The notes under the pieces: generated by a model
The model's database searches: none
The model's input: only the letters and a program-made list of their open reading frames with translations
What the model was told of the DNA's origin: nothing
Translations under genes and position numbers: made by a program
Assembly: GCF_024808255.1 (NCBI RefSeq)
Contig: NZ_JANTYS010000006.1
Span: 1 to 64,000, forward strand
Direction of reading: 5' to 3'
From: Mucilaginibacter dorajii
Lineage (GTDB): Bacteria > Bacteroidota > Bacteroidia > Sphingobacteriales > Sphingobacteriaceae
Length of the DNA stretch: 64,000 nucleotides
Part shown: positions 10,181-19,055 of the stretch, piece by piece
Layout: each line of letters begins with the position of its first letter
How positions within the stretch are numbered: the first letter of the stretch is position 1

Positions 10181-11050
10181 ATGAAAATGATCAACAAAAT
10201 TGTACCATATTTATTGCTGCTATGCTTAGCACTCACCTTTGGCGCATGCAGGAAAAACGATAATGTGGATACCACGGATGTAACCTTCACCATCAGCCAG
10301 GCCGGCTATTCAGTTACTTATAACAATACTACGGCAAATGCCAAATCTTTTGCCTGGACTTTTGGCGACGGTGGAACATCAACCGATAAAAGCCCTACAC
10401 ATATCTACAAAACCAAAGGCAAATTTGTGGCAAATTTATCAGCTACATTAACAAATGGTAAGGAGATAAGCGGTTCAACAATCATCAACGTGTCTAAAAG
10501 TTCACCAATTGTATTGAACGATAATAGCCTTGCCGATTGGGATACCATATCAAACCACGTTACACCTACAGCAGACTTAGGCAAAATATTTAAAACAGCC
10601 AAGTTTGATTATGACAGTCAGAATGTTTACTTCTATATGGAAGTACAAACCACGGTAGCGGCAGGTAACATCTTCGATTTTTATTTGGATACTGACAATG
10701 ATTCAACCACCGGCCTGCTTACCGGGACTTTCGCAGGCGGAGGTTACGATTATTTATTAGAAGGGCCGTTACTATCAACACCCAACGGATTGGACCAATA
10801 CCAGCATACCGGCGCACAGAGTGCTTTCAGCTTTAATTCGGTTGGCATAGCTGAGTTCTATACCTTAGGTACTGTACAGGAATCAAGCGGCATAGTGAAA
10901 TTTGAAATGGCCCTGAGTCGGGGTAAAGTTGGTGGTTTAACGGGTAAGGCGTTGCGGTTTGGCATAATTGTAAGTGATAAGAACTATAATGCGTTGGGTT
11001 ACATGCCAGGCCAGAATCAACAGGCTATCACGCTGAACATCAGTCAATAA
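10181..11050 (+). CDS. PKD-domain lipoprotein, probable surface glycan-binding protein
   Basis: A 289-residue lipoprotein (lipobox LTFGAC) directly after SusD, the usual place for a SusE/F-like surface glycan-binding protein. Residues about 30-105 form a PKD domain (FAWTFGDGGTSTDKSPTHIY). The rest (about 110-289) is a beta-sandwich with AKFDYDSQNVYFYMEV and FDFYLDTDNDSTTG, resembling CBM9/DOMON-type carbohydrate-binding modules. No catalytic motif is visible. The role as accessory binding protein is inferred from position and fold; the carbohydrate is unknown. Confidence 0.75.
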   Translation: MKMINKIVPYLLLLCLALTFGACRKNDNVDTTDVTFTISQAGYSVTYNNTTANAKSFAWTFGDGGTSTDKSPTHIYKTKGKFVANLSATLTNGKEISGSTIINVSKSSPIVLNDNSLADWDTISNHVTPTADLGKIFKTAKFDYDSQNVYFYMEVQTTVAAGNIFDFYLDTDNDSTTGLLTGTFAGGGYDYLLEGPLLSTPNGLDQYQHTGAQSAFSFNSVGIAEFYTLGTVQESSGIVKFEMALSRGKVGGLTGKALRFGIIVSDKNYNALGYMPGQNQQAITLNISQ

Positions 11051-11079
11051 CAATCTGGTAACTATAGCAGTAAAGTTTA

Positions 11080-12192
11080 ATGGAAAACATTGTTCCCAAA
11101 ACGTCAAACAGGCTCATCTCTCTGGATGTAATGCGTGGCCTTATTATGATATTACTGGCCGGCGAAAGCTGCCTGGTGTATGAGAAGCTAATGGCCTTGC
11201 ATCCAGGATATGTTGCCAACGGCTTAATAAGTCAGTTTTTCCACCACCCATGGCATGGTTTGCATTTTTGGGATTGTGTGCAGCCCGCATTTATGCTGAT
11301 GGCAGGTGCAGCAATGTACATTTCATTCCAATCAAAAAAAGCAAAGGGCGTAACGTGGGAGCAAAACTTTAAACACATAGCTATACGTTCGCTTAAACTA
11401 TTTCTATTAGGTACAGGATTGCATTGTGTTGCTGCCGGCAAGCTTGTTTTTGAGCTTTGGAATGTATTAACACAGCTATCCGTTACTACATTAATAGCTT
11501 ATCTTATCATTAACCGGTCCTTTTGGTTCCAGGTTGGTTTCTCGGCAATGTTATTAGTGCTTACAGATATTTTATATCGAAATGTACTTATGCCAGGCTA
11601 CAATCAACCTTTTGTGGAGTTCCACAATTTTGGAGCTTATGTGGATACCGTATTGATGGGTAAGATTAATGCGGACGGCTGGGTAACCATCAATTTTATT
11701 CCAACGGCAGCGCACACCATTTGGGGAGTATTGGCCGGTAAGCTGTTAATAGCTGATAGGCCTGCCCGTCAAAAGATCAGTTGTTTAATAATAGCTGGTG
11801 TAATAGGTTTGGTATTAGGCTACGGCCTTGATTTTGCAAACATTACCCCTATTATAAAAAGGATCAGCACAAGTTCATTTGCCCTTGCTTCTGGCGGGTG
11901 GGTATTACTGGTGCTGGCCTTTTTATACTGGCTTGTTGATATAAAGCAGGTAAATAAATATGCATGGGTTTGTATCGTGGTTGGCATGAACTCCATATTT
12001 ATTTACCTGTTTTTTGAAACAGCAGGAGCACAATGGTTCAATGGTGCCATAGGCATATTTGTTAAAGGATTCCTTGGGTTTACGGGTATATCTACAAAAG
12101 TTATTGCAGTTTTTTCGGCGCTGGTTGCCTTATTCACAGAATGGTACCTGTGTTATTTTTTAAGTAAGCATAAAGTGTTCATTAAGATATAA
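11080..12192 (+). CDS. Multi-pass membrane acyltransferase, heparan-alpha-glucosaminide N-acetyltransferase-like (COG4299)
   Basis: A 370-residue inner-membrane protein with about ten hydrophobic segments. The start RLISLDVMRGLIMILL, followed by FFHHPWHGLHFWDCVQPAFMLMAG, is the hallmark of the COG4299/DUF5009 family related to lysosomal HGSNAT. That enzyme moves acetyl groups across a membrane onto terminal glucosamine. Bacterial members are common in PULs and may acetylate amino sugars in the periplasm. Here it sits between a binding lipoprotein and a GH31 enzyme, in the same operon as a NahK-like amino-sugar kinase, which fits hexosamine processing. Acetyltransferase activity is inferred from the family, not shown. 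Confidence 0.8.
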   Translation: MENIVPKTSNRLISLDVMRGLIMILLAGESCLVYEKLMALHPGYVANGLISQFFHHPWHGLHFWDCVQPAFMLMAGAAMYISFQSKKAKGVTWEQNFKHIAIRSLKLFLLGTGLHCVAAGKLVFELWNVLTQLSVTTLIAYLIINRSFWFQVGFSAMLLVLTDILYRNVLMPGYNQPFVEFHNFGAYVDTVLMGKINADGWVTINFIPTAAHTIWGVLAGKLLIADRPARQKISCLIIAGVIGLVLGYGLDFANITPIIKRISTSSFALASGGWVLLVLAFLYWLVDIKQVNKYAWVCIVVGMNSIFIYLFFETAGAQWFNGAIGIFVKGFLGFTGISTKVIAVFSALVALFTEWYLCYFLSKHKVFIKI

Positions 12193-12407
12193 CTCAACCT
12201 TAATATTTCAACCAATTATTGGCTAAAAAAAGATAAAGATGAAAAGCTTGATGATTCCTATTGCCTTTTGTTTGGTATTTACAGCTGTAAAAAGAGGAAA
12301 CCGACCCATGCAAATATGGCGAAAGCCCGCATCATTTTGTTTCAGCCGGGTTGATCGGTTACGTCCATTTAAACTTGTTATCATTCAGAAAAATGAATTA
12401 TTAGATT

Positions 12408-14030
12408 ATGATTATTCAAAAATTAAGAAAACGAATCATTGCCGCTTCGTTGATCATGATGCCGTTTTTTTCAGCGGCTCAGCAAGGGAGCCAGGGGCAG
12501 CATTTCAAAATATTAAAAGGCGAGCAGTGGTACGGTGGTACGGTTGACGAAGGGAGCCAGGCACCTTATCAATCAGGCTACAGCTATGATCTTTCGGGGT
12601 ATAATAATGATAACCAGTCGGCACCGCTTTTACTTTCTTCTTTGGGAAGGTATATCTGGAGTAATCAACCTTTTAAATTTTCCATTTCAAAAGAAGAACT
12701 GCTGATTTCAGGAAACCTCGACAGTGTGAGTTTGCATAATACGGGAAAAACCCTGGCCGATGCTTTCCGGGCAGCAAGCCGTGCTCAGTTTAAGGCCAGC
12801 GGATTGATGCCCGATAGCCTGTTGTTCACCAGCCCGCAGTATAATACCTGGATTGAGCTTGTTTACAACCAGAATCAAACTGATATCCTAAAGTATGCCC
12901 ATGCCATCATTGATAACGGATTTCCGCCCGGTGTTTTGATGATCGATGATAACTGGGCAGATTACTATGGCAAATTCGCCTTCAGGAAAGACCGGTTCCC
13001 GGATGCGAAACAAATGATCCTGGAGTTACATCAATTGGGGTTCAAGGTCATGATATGGGTTAGTCCCTTCATCTCGTCGGATACGCAAGTATTTCGCGAT
13101 CTGAATGAAAAGAGATACCTCATCATAGATAGTAAAGGCGATAATAATCTTAAATGGCAGAATGCAAGCAAACCGGCGATCATCAGCTGGTGGAACGGTT
13201 ATAGCTCATGTCTTGATTTTACAAATCCAGGGGCGTTGGCCTGGTATAAAGGCCAGCTCGACGGTATGATGTCTCAGTACGGAATCGATGGTTTTAAATT
13301 TGATGCCGGGGATATCGAATTTTATACTGGTGACATATTGACCTATCAAAAAAAGAACGCTAATGAGCAATGCGAGAGCTGGGGCGCATTTGGAGCTTAT
13401 TATAAGTTAAATGAATACCGCGCCATGTGGAAAAGAGGTGGCCAACCGCTTGCGGAGCGCCTGCGCGACAAAAAACACAACTGGACCGATCTGAAAAAGC
13501 TGATCCCGAATATGATAGCCGCAGGGTTGCTGGGTTACCAGTTCACTTGTCCCGATATGATTGGTGGCGGGGAGTACGGTTCATTTATCGGCCTCGCTAA
13601 ATTTGACCAGGACCTAGTGGTCCGGTCTGCCGAATGCAGTGCTTTAATGCCCATGATGCAGTTTTCGGTTGCTCCCTGGCGCATCCTGGATAAAGAACAC
13701 TTAGCGGCCGTGAAAAATGCAGTTCTGTTACGGGAAAAATATACCTCTTATATCCTACAAACAGTAAAAGAATCGGCCAAAAGTGGCGAGCCCGTTGTCA
13801 GGAACCTGGAATATGTTTTTCCGGGGCAAGCCCTTTCAGCAGTCAATGACCAGTTCATGCTTGGTAATCGTCTCATGGTTGCCCCGGTTCTTGACAAAAT
13901 TTCAACCAGGATTGTGGTATTTCCTAAAGGAAAATGGGTAGGGCAGGACGGGAGAATATTCAAAGGACCGCTTAAGGCAGAGATCCGGGCAGCGATAGGG
14001 GAACTTCCAGCCTTCGACAAAATAGATTAA
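12408..14030 (+). CDS. Glycoside hydrolase family 31 alpha-glycosidase
   Basis: A 540-residue secreted retaining glycosidase, shorter than most GH31 enzymes. The signal peptide ends near FFSAAQQ. The TIM barrel shows GVLMIDDNWADYYGKF (about 175-190), FKVMIWVSPF (about 212), the nucleophile region GIDGFKFDAGD (Asp299) and the acid/base region TCPDMIGGGEYG (Asp383). The DDNW loop and compact size recall the MYORG/alpha-galactosidase branch of GH31, so alpha-galactosidase is as likely as alpha-glucosidase or alpha-xylosidase. The gap before it (12193-12407) holds a possible signal-peptide remnant. Confidence 0.88.
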   Translation: MIIQKLRKRIIAASLIMMPFFSAAQQGSQGQHFKILKGEQWYGGTVDEGSQAPYQSGYSYDLSGYNNDNQSAPLLLSSLGRYIWSNQPFKFSISKEELLISGNLDSVSLHNTGKTLADAFRAASRAQFKASGLMPDSLLFTSPQYNTWIELVYNQNQTDILKYAHAIIDNGFPPGVLMIDDNWADYYGKFAFRKDRFPDAKQMILELHQLGFKVMIWVSPFISSDTQVFRDLNEKRYLIIDSKGDNNLKWQNASKPAIISWWNGYSSCLDFTNPGALAWYKGQLDGMMSQYGIDGFKFDAGDIEFYTGDILTYQKKNANEQCESWGAFGAYYKLNEYRAMWKRGGQPLAERLRDKKHNWTDLKKLIPNMIAAGLLGYQFTCPDMIGGGEYGSFIGLAKFDQDLVVRSAECSALMPMMQFSVAPWRILDKEHLAAVKNAVLLREKYTSYILQTVKESAKSGEPVVRNLEYVFPGQALSAVNDQFMLGNRLMVAPVLDKISTRIVVFPKGKWVGQDGRIFKGPLKAEIRAAIGELPAFDKID

Positions 14031-14047
14031 TTAACCATGATTTTATT

Positions 14048-15580
14048 ATGAAAATGAAGAATATACTAATTATAGCGGCCGTGTTGACCTGCCTGCTTAC
14101 TTCCTGCAGCAAAAAGGAAATACCCATGAAAAGTACCAGCACCGGACCTGTAAGTGTTACCTACACGGAAAGCACAGAAGATATTGTTAACCCGGAGCGG
14201 GGTTTTTATCAGTATGCCGAAATTCATGCATCTGATTATTATCCGCTTGACCAGGCTACATTGGCCGCGTACCGGACGGTTCATCCAATCCCGGATGCGA
14301 AGTATTCTGTTTCCAGCAGTCTTGTTTTCCTCGAATATGTGCTGGATAGTTTTAAAAATGCCCCCCTGTCTGCAGATTTTTTGGCCAGGCTGAACAATGA
14401 CTGTGCAACTGCCAGAGCTGCAGGTGTTAAATTAATACCCCGGTTTGTATATGTCAATACCACGCAAACAGGCAGTTGCCCTGCCGGCTCAATATGTCCT
14501 CCTTACGGCGATGCATCGAAAGCCATTGTTTTGGGCCACATTGCCCAATTGAAACCCTATTTTCAGCTTAACGAGGACGTAATAGCCTGTGTGCAGCTTG
14601 GTCTTATCGGGATTTACGGCGAAGGTTATTACACTGATTATTTTGGCGATGCATCCGAAAACGCACAAGGGAAATTATTAGATGGCAACTGGAACGATCG
14701 TAATGAGGTTATCAAAGCCATGCTTGGTGTAATACCTGCCGACCGGATGTTGCAGGTACGGTATCCCCAGATCAAAGAAAGATATGTTTATGGTATTTCT
14801 GCGAATGTGATCTCGGCGGCTACGAGTGAGGATGAAGCCTTTACGGGTACAGACAAAGCACGGATCGGACTACATAACGACTGTTTTTTATCAGGCCCAA
14901 ATGATGTAGGTACGTATGTTGACTACGGCAATTCGGCTACGCCGCTACAGGATGCCACATCGGCACTCCGCAATTTCGAGAGTTATGACAGCAAATATAC
15001 GGTTGTAGGTGGCGAAACCTGTGATAACTCCTATAGCCCGCAAAATGATTGTGGCCCCACCGGAACGGCGCAAACAGAATTTGCCATGTTCCATTACAGC
15101 TTTCTTAATGCGCAATATAACCTAAGCGTTAACAATGACTGGGTTACTGGTGGCTGCATGGACGACATTAAAAGTAAACTGGGGTATCGGTTGGTTTTAA
15201 AAAACGGTTCTTTTCCGGCGCAGGCAGCCGCCGGGAGCCAATTGGAGGTTACAATTAACCTGCAAAACCAGGGTTATGCATCGCCTTTTAATCCAAGGCC
15301 GGTTCAACTCCTGTTGAGAAACCAGTCGGGCGGCAAGGTGACTGTTATACCGTTCAATACTGATATCAGGAAATGGTACACCGGAGACGTGGTACTGACA
15401 GAAAAACTTTCCCTGCCGGGTGACCTGGCAGCCGGCACATACGATCTCCTGCTGAATTTGCCGGATAAATTTGCGAGCCTGTCATCCCGCCCGGAGTATA
15501 GTATCCGGATGGCTAACGGCGATACCTGGGAACCCACAACCGGTTACAATAAACTGAATGCCTCACTGATCATCAAATAA
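14048..15580 (+). CDS. DUF4874/DUF4832-like lipoprotein
   Basis: A 510-residue lipoprotein (Cys20 in LLTSC). The N-terminal half carries the DUF4874-type opening VNPERGFYQY and a barrel-like pattern (SLVFLEYVLD, GVKLIPRFVYV, VQLGLIGIYGEGYYTDYFG). The C-terminal half, from about residue 380, looks like the beta-sandwich DUF4832 (GYRLVLKNGSF). The pair is recurrent in polysaccharide loci and looks like a TIM barrel plus sandwich, suggesting a glycan-active enzyme of unproven activity. It follows GH31 by 17 bases. Many cysteines in the exported part (for example GSCPAGSICPP) suggest disulfides. Confidence 0.75.
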   Translation: MKMKNILIIAAVLTCLLTSCSKKEIPMKSTSTGPVSVTYTESTEDIVNPERGFYQYAEIHASDYYPLDQATLAAYRTVHPIPDAKYSVSSSLVFLEYVLDSFKNAPLSADFLARLNNDCATARAAGVKLIPRFVYVNTTQTGSCPAGSICPPYGDASKAIVLGHIAQLKPYFQLNEDVIACVQLGLIGIYGEGYYTDYFGDASENAQGKLLDGNWNDRNEVIKAMLGVIPADRMLQVRYPQIKERYVYGISANVISAATSEDEAFTGTDKARIGLHNDCFLSGPNDVGTYVDYGNSATPLQDATSALRNFESYDSKYTVVGGETCDNSYSPQNDCGPTGTAQTEFAMFHYSFLNAQYNLSVNNDWVTGGCMDDIKSKLGYRLVLKNGSFPAQAAAGSQLEVTINLQNQGYASPFNPRPVQLLLRNQSGGKVTVIPFNTDIRKWYTGDVVLTEKLSLPGDLAAGTYDLLLNLPDKFASLSSRPEYSIRMANGDTWEPTTGYNKLNASLIIK

Positions 15581-15589
15581 CGAATACCT

Positions 15590-15742
15590 ATGAATAAGAT
15601 ACTCAATATCGGGACGGTGAAAAGCACGTCGATCATGGAGCTAATCGCGTGTTTCGGGAAAATAAGTGGGCAAAAGCTCAATTATAAAACTGGAAGGCTA
15701 CGGCCCGCGCTTATGGTTGTAAACGATAAATTATACGTATGA
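15590..15742 (+). pseudogene. Fragment of UDP-glucose 4-epimerase (galE relic)
   Basis: A 50-codon open frame whose product, MNKILNIGTVKSTSIMELIA followed by CFGKISGQKLNYK, closely follows the C-terminal part of GalE proteins: the N(I/L)GTG-xxxS(V/I)-E-(L/V)I-xxF-xxxSG-KLNY pattern before the R-RPGD motif. Here the RPGD motif is disrupted (RLRPALMVV) and both the N-terminal Rossmann domain and the final 40 or so residues are missing. I read it as a decayed remnant. It lies in the same frame 9 bases after the preceding stop, and its stop overlaps the next gene's start (ATGA). GalE would fit beside the NahK-like kinase two genes on. Confidence 0.6.
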
Positions 15743-17736
15743 CCAGATATATTCACCTAACTATTTTCTTACTGCTTGCTGTTACAGTAAAGACCGTGGC
15801 GCAGGTAACCTATCCCGGCACCGATCCAGGCAGCGCTGTTTGCAGCGCCCAAGGGAATGTTATAAGTATAAGTAATCAGGTTTTGGCCCTGCAATTCAGG
15901 CAAGGCACAAAAAAACTGGCTTTAGAAAGTTTTACTGATAAAGCGACCGGAGACCGGTTAGCCATCAGGAATTCCCCTTTGTTCAGGATCGATTTGCAGC
16001 AAGGCGGGCTCATTACCTCGTCGGAATTTACGGTGATTGGAAAAGGGATTCAGGTTCAGTCGGATACAGGCAAGCTCCCGGGAAAAAAATTGGTAGCCGT
16101 TTTGTATAACCAGCGAATAGGCTTAACTATTAATTGGGAAGCCCTGCTTGGAGATCACGCCAATTATGTCCGGCAGGTCATCAGCATCAGGCCCGGCAGC
16201 CCAGTCCGGATTGAAAGCGTAAGCATGATTAGTATCAATAATGGCAAAGGCTTTTATAAAGGTGGAACAGTAGATGGATCACCGTTGATCAGGGGAAATA
16301 TGTTTTTTGCCATTGAACACCCCATGAGCAGCTCGGGCGTGCGCCATGGACAGGTAACAGCAAAGATCTCCCGGCTTGACCCGGTTACTACCTCTGCACC
16401 GCTTATGGTTTCGGCAGTTTGGGGAGTAACGCCCAAAAATCAGTTAAGAAGGGGTTTTTTATATTATGTTGAAAGAGAGCGGGCCACTCCATATCACCAG
16501 GTGCTGCATTATAATTCATGGTTCGATATTTCTTATGATACTTTAAAACTGAATGATTCCCTATGCCTGGACAGAATCGGGGTGTTTGGCGACAGCCTGG
16601 TAAAAAAGAGAAGCGTGAAGCTCAAGGCTTTCCTTTTTGATGACGGGTGGGATGATCCCCGCTCACTCTGGAAATTCAATTCCGGCTTTAGCGAAGGGTT
16701 TAGCAAGGTTCGTTCCGCTGCAGAAAAGCTAAATGCAGGCATCGGCGTTTGGATCTCTCCCTGGGGAGGTTATAATGAACCAAAACAGCAACGCATTGAT
16801 TTTGGTAAAACACAGGTGCCTCCTTTTGAAACAAATGAGAACGGTTTCGCATTGTCGGGACCGGTTTACAAAGAGCGGTTTACATCCGTCACTACAGATT
16901 TTGTGCAAAAATATAACGTGTCTATGTTCAAATTTGATGGGGTGGGAGCCGGGAACGGAGCAGGCGGCGCCAGCTTAAAATACCAAAAAGATATTGAGGC
17001 CCTGCTGCAGCTGATCTCTGGTCTCCGGGCTATAAAATCCAATTTATATTTCAGTTTAACAGTTGGTACCTGGCCATCAGTTTATTGGCTGAAGTATGGA
17101 GATGTGATTTGGAGGGCAGGGGAAGATACCGGTTTGGATGGACAAGGGCCTAAGCGGCAGCGTTGGATCACTTACCGGGATGGACAGGTATATAAAAACA
17201 TTGTTAAACGGGCGCCTTTATACCCGTTAAACGCGATTATGAACCACGGAATAGTCATCGCGGGCAATGGCCTGCCAGATTCCCTGGAAATGGATGATAA
17301 GAATATCCAGGACGAGATATGGTCCTTCTTCGGCACGGGCACATCACTGCAGGAGTTATATGTAAATCCCCATTTGTTGAACAGCGCCAACTGGGATTGT
17401 TTGAGTAAAGCAGCAAAATGGTCACAGCGTAATGAATCCATTTTCGGTGATGTCCACTGGTTGGGCGGTGATCCTGCCAAAGCCGAGGTGTACGGCTATG
17501 CTGCATGGAAACACGGTAAAGGTGTGGTTACGCTGAGAAACCCCGGCACGAAAAAAAGAAAGTACCAGGCCGCCGTGTCGCAATTGCTGGATATCCCACA
17601 AGGTGAAGGGGATAACTATGTATTTTATGATGCAAGGTCCCAGGATCACCATCAGGTTAGCCAGGGAAGGCAGCTAACTATTGAACTTGAACCCTTCCAG
17701 GTATTGGTAATGGACGCTATAAAATTAAAATATTAA
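15739..17736 (+). CDS. Secreted glycoside hydrolase of clan GH-D type (GH27/GH36-like), putative alpha-galactosidase
   Basis: A 665-residue exported protein (signal peptide ending near VKTVAQ). An N-terminal beta-sandwich (about 30-290) precedes a TIM barrel with FLFDDGWDDPRSLW (about 298-311), GIGVWISPWGGY (about 334-345), VSMFKFDGVG (candidate nucleophile Asp400) and DVIWRAGEDTG (candidate acid/base near 462-463). This order resembles GH36 and GH27 alpha-galactosidases and alpha-N-acetylgalactosaminidases. Homologues are sometimes labelled enterotoxin, which I would not trust. A C-terminal beta domain ends the protein. It overlaps the galE relic by 4 bases. Specificity is inferred. Confidence 0.65.
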   Translation: MTRYIHLTIFLLLAVTVKTVAQVTYPGTDPGSAVCSAQGNVISISNQVLALQFRQGTKKLALESFTDKATGDRLAIRNSPLFRIDLQQGGLITSSEFTVIGKGIQVQSDTGKLPGKKLVAVLYNQRIGLTINWEALLGDHANYVRQVISIRPGSPVRIESVSMISINNGKGFYKGGTVDGSPLIRGNMFFAIEHPMSSSGVRHGQVTAKISRLDPVTTSAPLMVSAVWGVTPKNQLRRGFLYYVERERATPYHQVLHYNSWFDISYDTLKLNDSLCLDRIGVFGDSLVKKRSVKLKAFLFDDGWDDPRSLWKFNSGFSEGFSKVRSAAEKLNAGIGVWISPWGGYNEPKQQRIDFGKTQVPPFETNENGFALSGPVYKERFTSVTTDFVQKYNVSMFKFDGVGAGNGAGGASLKYQKDIEALLQLISGLRAIKSNLYFSLTVGTWPSVYWLKYGDVIWRAGEDTGLDGQGPKRQRWITYRDGQVYKNIVKRAPLYPLNAIMNHGIVIAGNGLPDSLEMDDKNIQDEIWSFFGTGTSLQELYVNPHLLNSANWDCLSKAAKWSQRNESIFGDVHWLGGDPAKAEVYGYAAWKHGKGVVTLRNPGTKKRKYQAAVSQLLDIPQGEGDNYVFYDARSQDHHQVSQGRQLTIELEPFQVLVMDAIKLKY

Positions 17737-17802
17737 ATGTGCCTGGGTGCTGGAAATAAACCGCCTTCCGTTTAAGGCATTCTTCAAAATAGAGTAGTTA
17801 AA

Positions 17803-18936
17803 ATGACAAATTTAGATTTATACGATATCATCAATGCGTTCAACATCCGGGGCAAGGTTGGCGGGGTAAAAGTTTATGGTTCAGGGCATATTAATGATAC
17901 CTACCTATTGAAAAATAGAGAGCCGGGCCTTCCTGATTATCTGCTCCAAAAAATCAATGACCATGTTTTTAAAGATGTGGAGGGCTTGATGTCAAATATT
18001 GATCAGGTGATCAGCCATCTTAAAAGAAAAGCCATCGCGACACCTGCACTGGACCCCGAACTTAATGTATTAACCCTGGTTAAGTGTAAGAATGGCCGTT
18101 TATCACTGGTTGACAATAATGGTGGCCACTGGCGGATGTTTTATTTCATGAGGGAAACGCTAAGCTATGACCAGGTCAGTACTGAAAATCAGGCTTTACA
18201 GGGTGGATTGGCCTTCGGCAGCTTTTTGAGCGCGCTTGCCGACCTGGACCCGGCACTGTTGATCCAGACCATTCCCGATTTTCTGAATATAGAAAAAAGA
18301 CTTAGAGATCTGGACATTGCTATGCACGCGGATGCTGTGGGGCGGTTGCCATCGGTAGGGGAAGAGATGAGGTTCTTACTGGAAAGGTCATCGAAAATGA
18401 TGAATATCTTGCAATTGGGCCGGGCCGGAGTGTTGCCACTTCGAATAACACATAATGATACCAAATTTAATAATGTGCTGCTCGGAAAGGATGACCGTTT
18501 TCAATGTGTGATCGATCTGGATACCGTAATGCCGGGATATACCGCATATGATTTCGGGGATGCGATCCGGACGATCATCAACCAGGGAAGTGAGGATGAA
18601 AAGGATCTTTCAAAGATTAGGTTAAATATTCCCTTGTTCACCGCTTTTACCCGAGGTTTCCTTGCCAAAACATTGTCATTCCTTATAGAGCAGGAGGTTC
18701 AATCATTGATCCAGGGAGTTTTACTCTTGCCCTATATGCAGGCTGTCAGATTCCTGACCGACCATCTTAACGGGGATATTTATTATAAAATAAATGCTAA
18801 GGGACATAACCTCCAACGCACCAGGGCCCAGATTCAGTTAGTGAAGATGCTGGAGGAACATGTTGGGGAATTAAACGGCATTATCTTAAGGGAATGGACT
18901 AATATCAAAAATACACCATCGGCGATTAAAATATAA
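17803..18936 (+). CDS. N-acetylhexosamine 1-kinase-like phosphotransferase (NahK family)
   Basis: A 377-residue cytoplasmic kinase of the aminoglycoside-phosphotransferase fold. The N-terminal part has VYGSGHINDTYLL (about 24-36), typical of NahK-type enzymes. The catalytic loop is ITHNDTKFNN (His217, Asp219) and the metal-binding segment is CVIDLDTVMPGYTAYDFGDAIR (Asp238/Asp240 region). NahK phosphorylates GlcNAc or GalNAc at C1 in the lacto-N-biose/galacto-N-biose pathway, where GalE and GalT act next. The galE relic and alpha-galactosidase-like genes next door support such a role. The exact sugar remains open. Confidence 0.8.
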   Translation: MTNLDLYDIINAFNIRGKVGGVKVYGSGHINDTYLLKNREPGLPDYLLQKINDHVFKDVEGLMSNIDQVISHLKRKAIATPALDPELNVLTLVKCKNGRLSLVDNNGGHWRMFYFMRETLSYDQVSTENQALQGGLAFGSFLSALADLDPALLIQTIPDFLNIEKRLRDLDIAMHADAVGRLPSVGEEMRFLLERSSKMMNILQLGRAGVLPLRITHNDTKFNNVLLGKDDRFQCVIDLDTVMPGYTAYDFGDAIRTIINQGSEDEKDLSKIRLNIPLFTAFTRGFLAKTLSFLIEQEVQSLIQGVLLLPYMQAVRFLTDHLNGDIYYKINAKGHNLQRTRAQIQLVKMLEEHVGELNGIILREWTNIKNTPSAIKI

Positions 18937-19055
18937 CATGAACAGGCTAAATCTATTAGACAAGACCAGGTATGATTAAAGTAACGTGCGGCGGGTATAT
19001 CGCTTAGCTCTTGTGCCAACGGGAAACAACACCCGGTTAACCTTATGATTTCAAT

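Noticed and set aside
12239-12547. 102-codon plus-strand frame as a gene
   Set aside because: Its second half overlaps the well-supported GH31 start in another frame and its composition there is that of a shadow frame; only the signal-like start is of interest.
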